Assembly (NCBI GenBank): GCA_900769285.1
Contig: CAAGGB010000303.1
Coordinates: 1-6,776, forward strand
Source of the DNA: Victivallales bacterium
GTDB taxonomy: Bacteria; Verrucomicrobiota; Lentisphaeria; Oligosphaerales; Oligosphaeraceae
Reading direction: 5' to 3'
Length of the DNA: 6,776 nucleotides
Each line of letters opens with the position of its first letter. Within the stretch, counting starts at the first letter, position 1. This document shows, in pieces, positions 6,622 through 6,776 of this stretch. The notes beneath the pieces are model-generated. The model saw only the letters and a list, made by a program, of their open reading frames with translations. It searched no databases and was not told the origin of the DNA. The position numbers and the translations under genes were made by a program.

Positions 6622-6700
6622 ACACAAAAAAATTCTTTTGTTTATTTTGTGTCTTTTGTGGACTCCCTTTTTTTGAGCCTTTTTGAGTCTTTTGTGGACT
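6622..6700. repeat. AT-rich intergenic tract with a 14-bp direct repeat
   Basis: GTCTTTTGTGGACT occurs at 6651-6664 and again at 6687-6700, 36 bases apart. Just before it, ACACAAAA (6622-6629) and TTTTGTGT (6645-6652) form an 8-bp AT-rich inverted repeat. The stretch is dominated by T on the + strand, in sharp contrast with the C-rich genes. The second repeat copy overlaps the presumed stop of the - strand frame at the right edge. Function unknown; it may be degenerate low-complexity or repeat-family DNA. Confidence 0.6.
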
Positions 6701-6776
6701 AGTGAAAAACGAAAGATATCCACCAGATGAGCCTGCGCACGGCCTGGACATGAGCGATCAGGGTCTCCCAGACCAG
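6699..6776 (-). CDS. Possible C-terminal end of an unidentified - strand gene, truncated by window edge
   Basis: Reading leftward from 6776, the - strand is open for 25 codons to a TAG at 6699-6701. The peptide includes LVWETLIAHVQAVRRLIWWI and ends SFVFH. It is plausible protein (mixed helix, Trp-rich, no low-complexity bias) and would be convergent with the GH78 gene, with the terminator at 6555-6611 between them. I do not recognise a family, and so short an open frame can arise by chance. The + strand here offers only a 9-codon open end from 6750. Confidence 0.3.
   Translation of the reverse strand: MVWETLIAHVQAVRRLIWWISFVFH

Noticed and set aside
6497..6751. 84-codon - strand open frame at the right end
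   Set aside because: It runs through the terminator and the low-complexity T-rich tract and gives a Lys/Ser/Gln-rich peptide without features; a different - strand frame near the edge looks more protein-like.

Overview
This is a GC-rich bacterial window with four genes on the + strand, one of them cut by the left edge, and a possible gene tail on the - strand at the right edge. Coding sequence shows a very strong preference for C-ending codons (CTC, GTC, ATC, GCC), so the + strand is C-rich throughout. The mix of a fructosidase-like and a rhamnosidase-like glycoside hydrolase suggests a plant- or host-glycan degrader. I would guess the PVC group (Lentisphaerota/Verrucomicrobiota/Planctomycetota), but that rests on general character and is a weak inference.

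Layout. 2-937: C-terminal two thirds or so of a GH32 beta-fructosidase. 952-2781: bifunctional homocysteine S-methyltransferase / methylenetetrahydrofolate reductase, 14 nt behind GH32 with its ribosome binding site overlapping the GH32 stop, so the two are probably co-transcribed. 2782-2911: a 130-base gap holding a perfect 15-bp hairpin, possibly a terminator. 2912-4633: the most unusual gene, an in-frame fusion of a class I SAM-dependent methyltransferase with an EpmA/GenX/PoxA-type class II lysyl-tRNA-synthetase paralogue, the family that attaches (R)-beta-lysine to elongation factor P. 4634-4923: a purine-rich array of six near-identical mini-hairpins, each followed by a T-tract when read on the - strand. 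4924-6516: a compact GH78-type alpha-L-rhamnosidase with its own strong ribosome binding site. 6555-6611: a clear intrinsic terminator. 6612-6698: AT-rich, T-rich intergenic DNA with a 14-bp direct repeat. 6699-6776: possibly the last 25 codons of a - strand gene.

Functionally, the two middle genes share a one-carbon theme: the first makes methyl-THF and methylates homocysteine to methionine (precursor of SAM), and the second carries a SAM-consuming domain joined to an EF-P-type aminoacylase. The flanking sugar hydrolases look unrelated to this. The methyltransferase-EpmA fusion is the best candidate for something undescribed: it suggests that EF-P (or its beta-lysine) is methylated as well as lysylated, or that the ligase has another substrate. 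The hairpin array is the second most interesting object.
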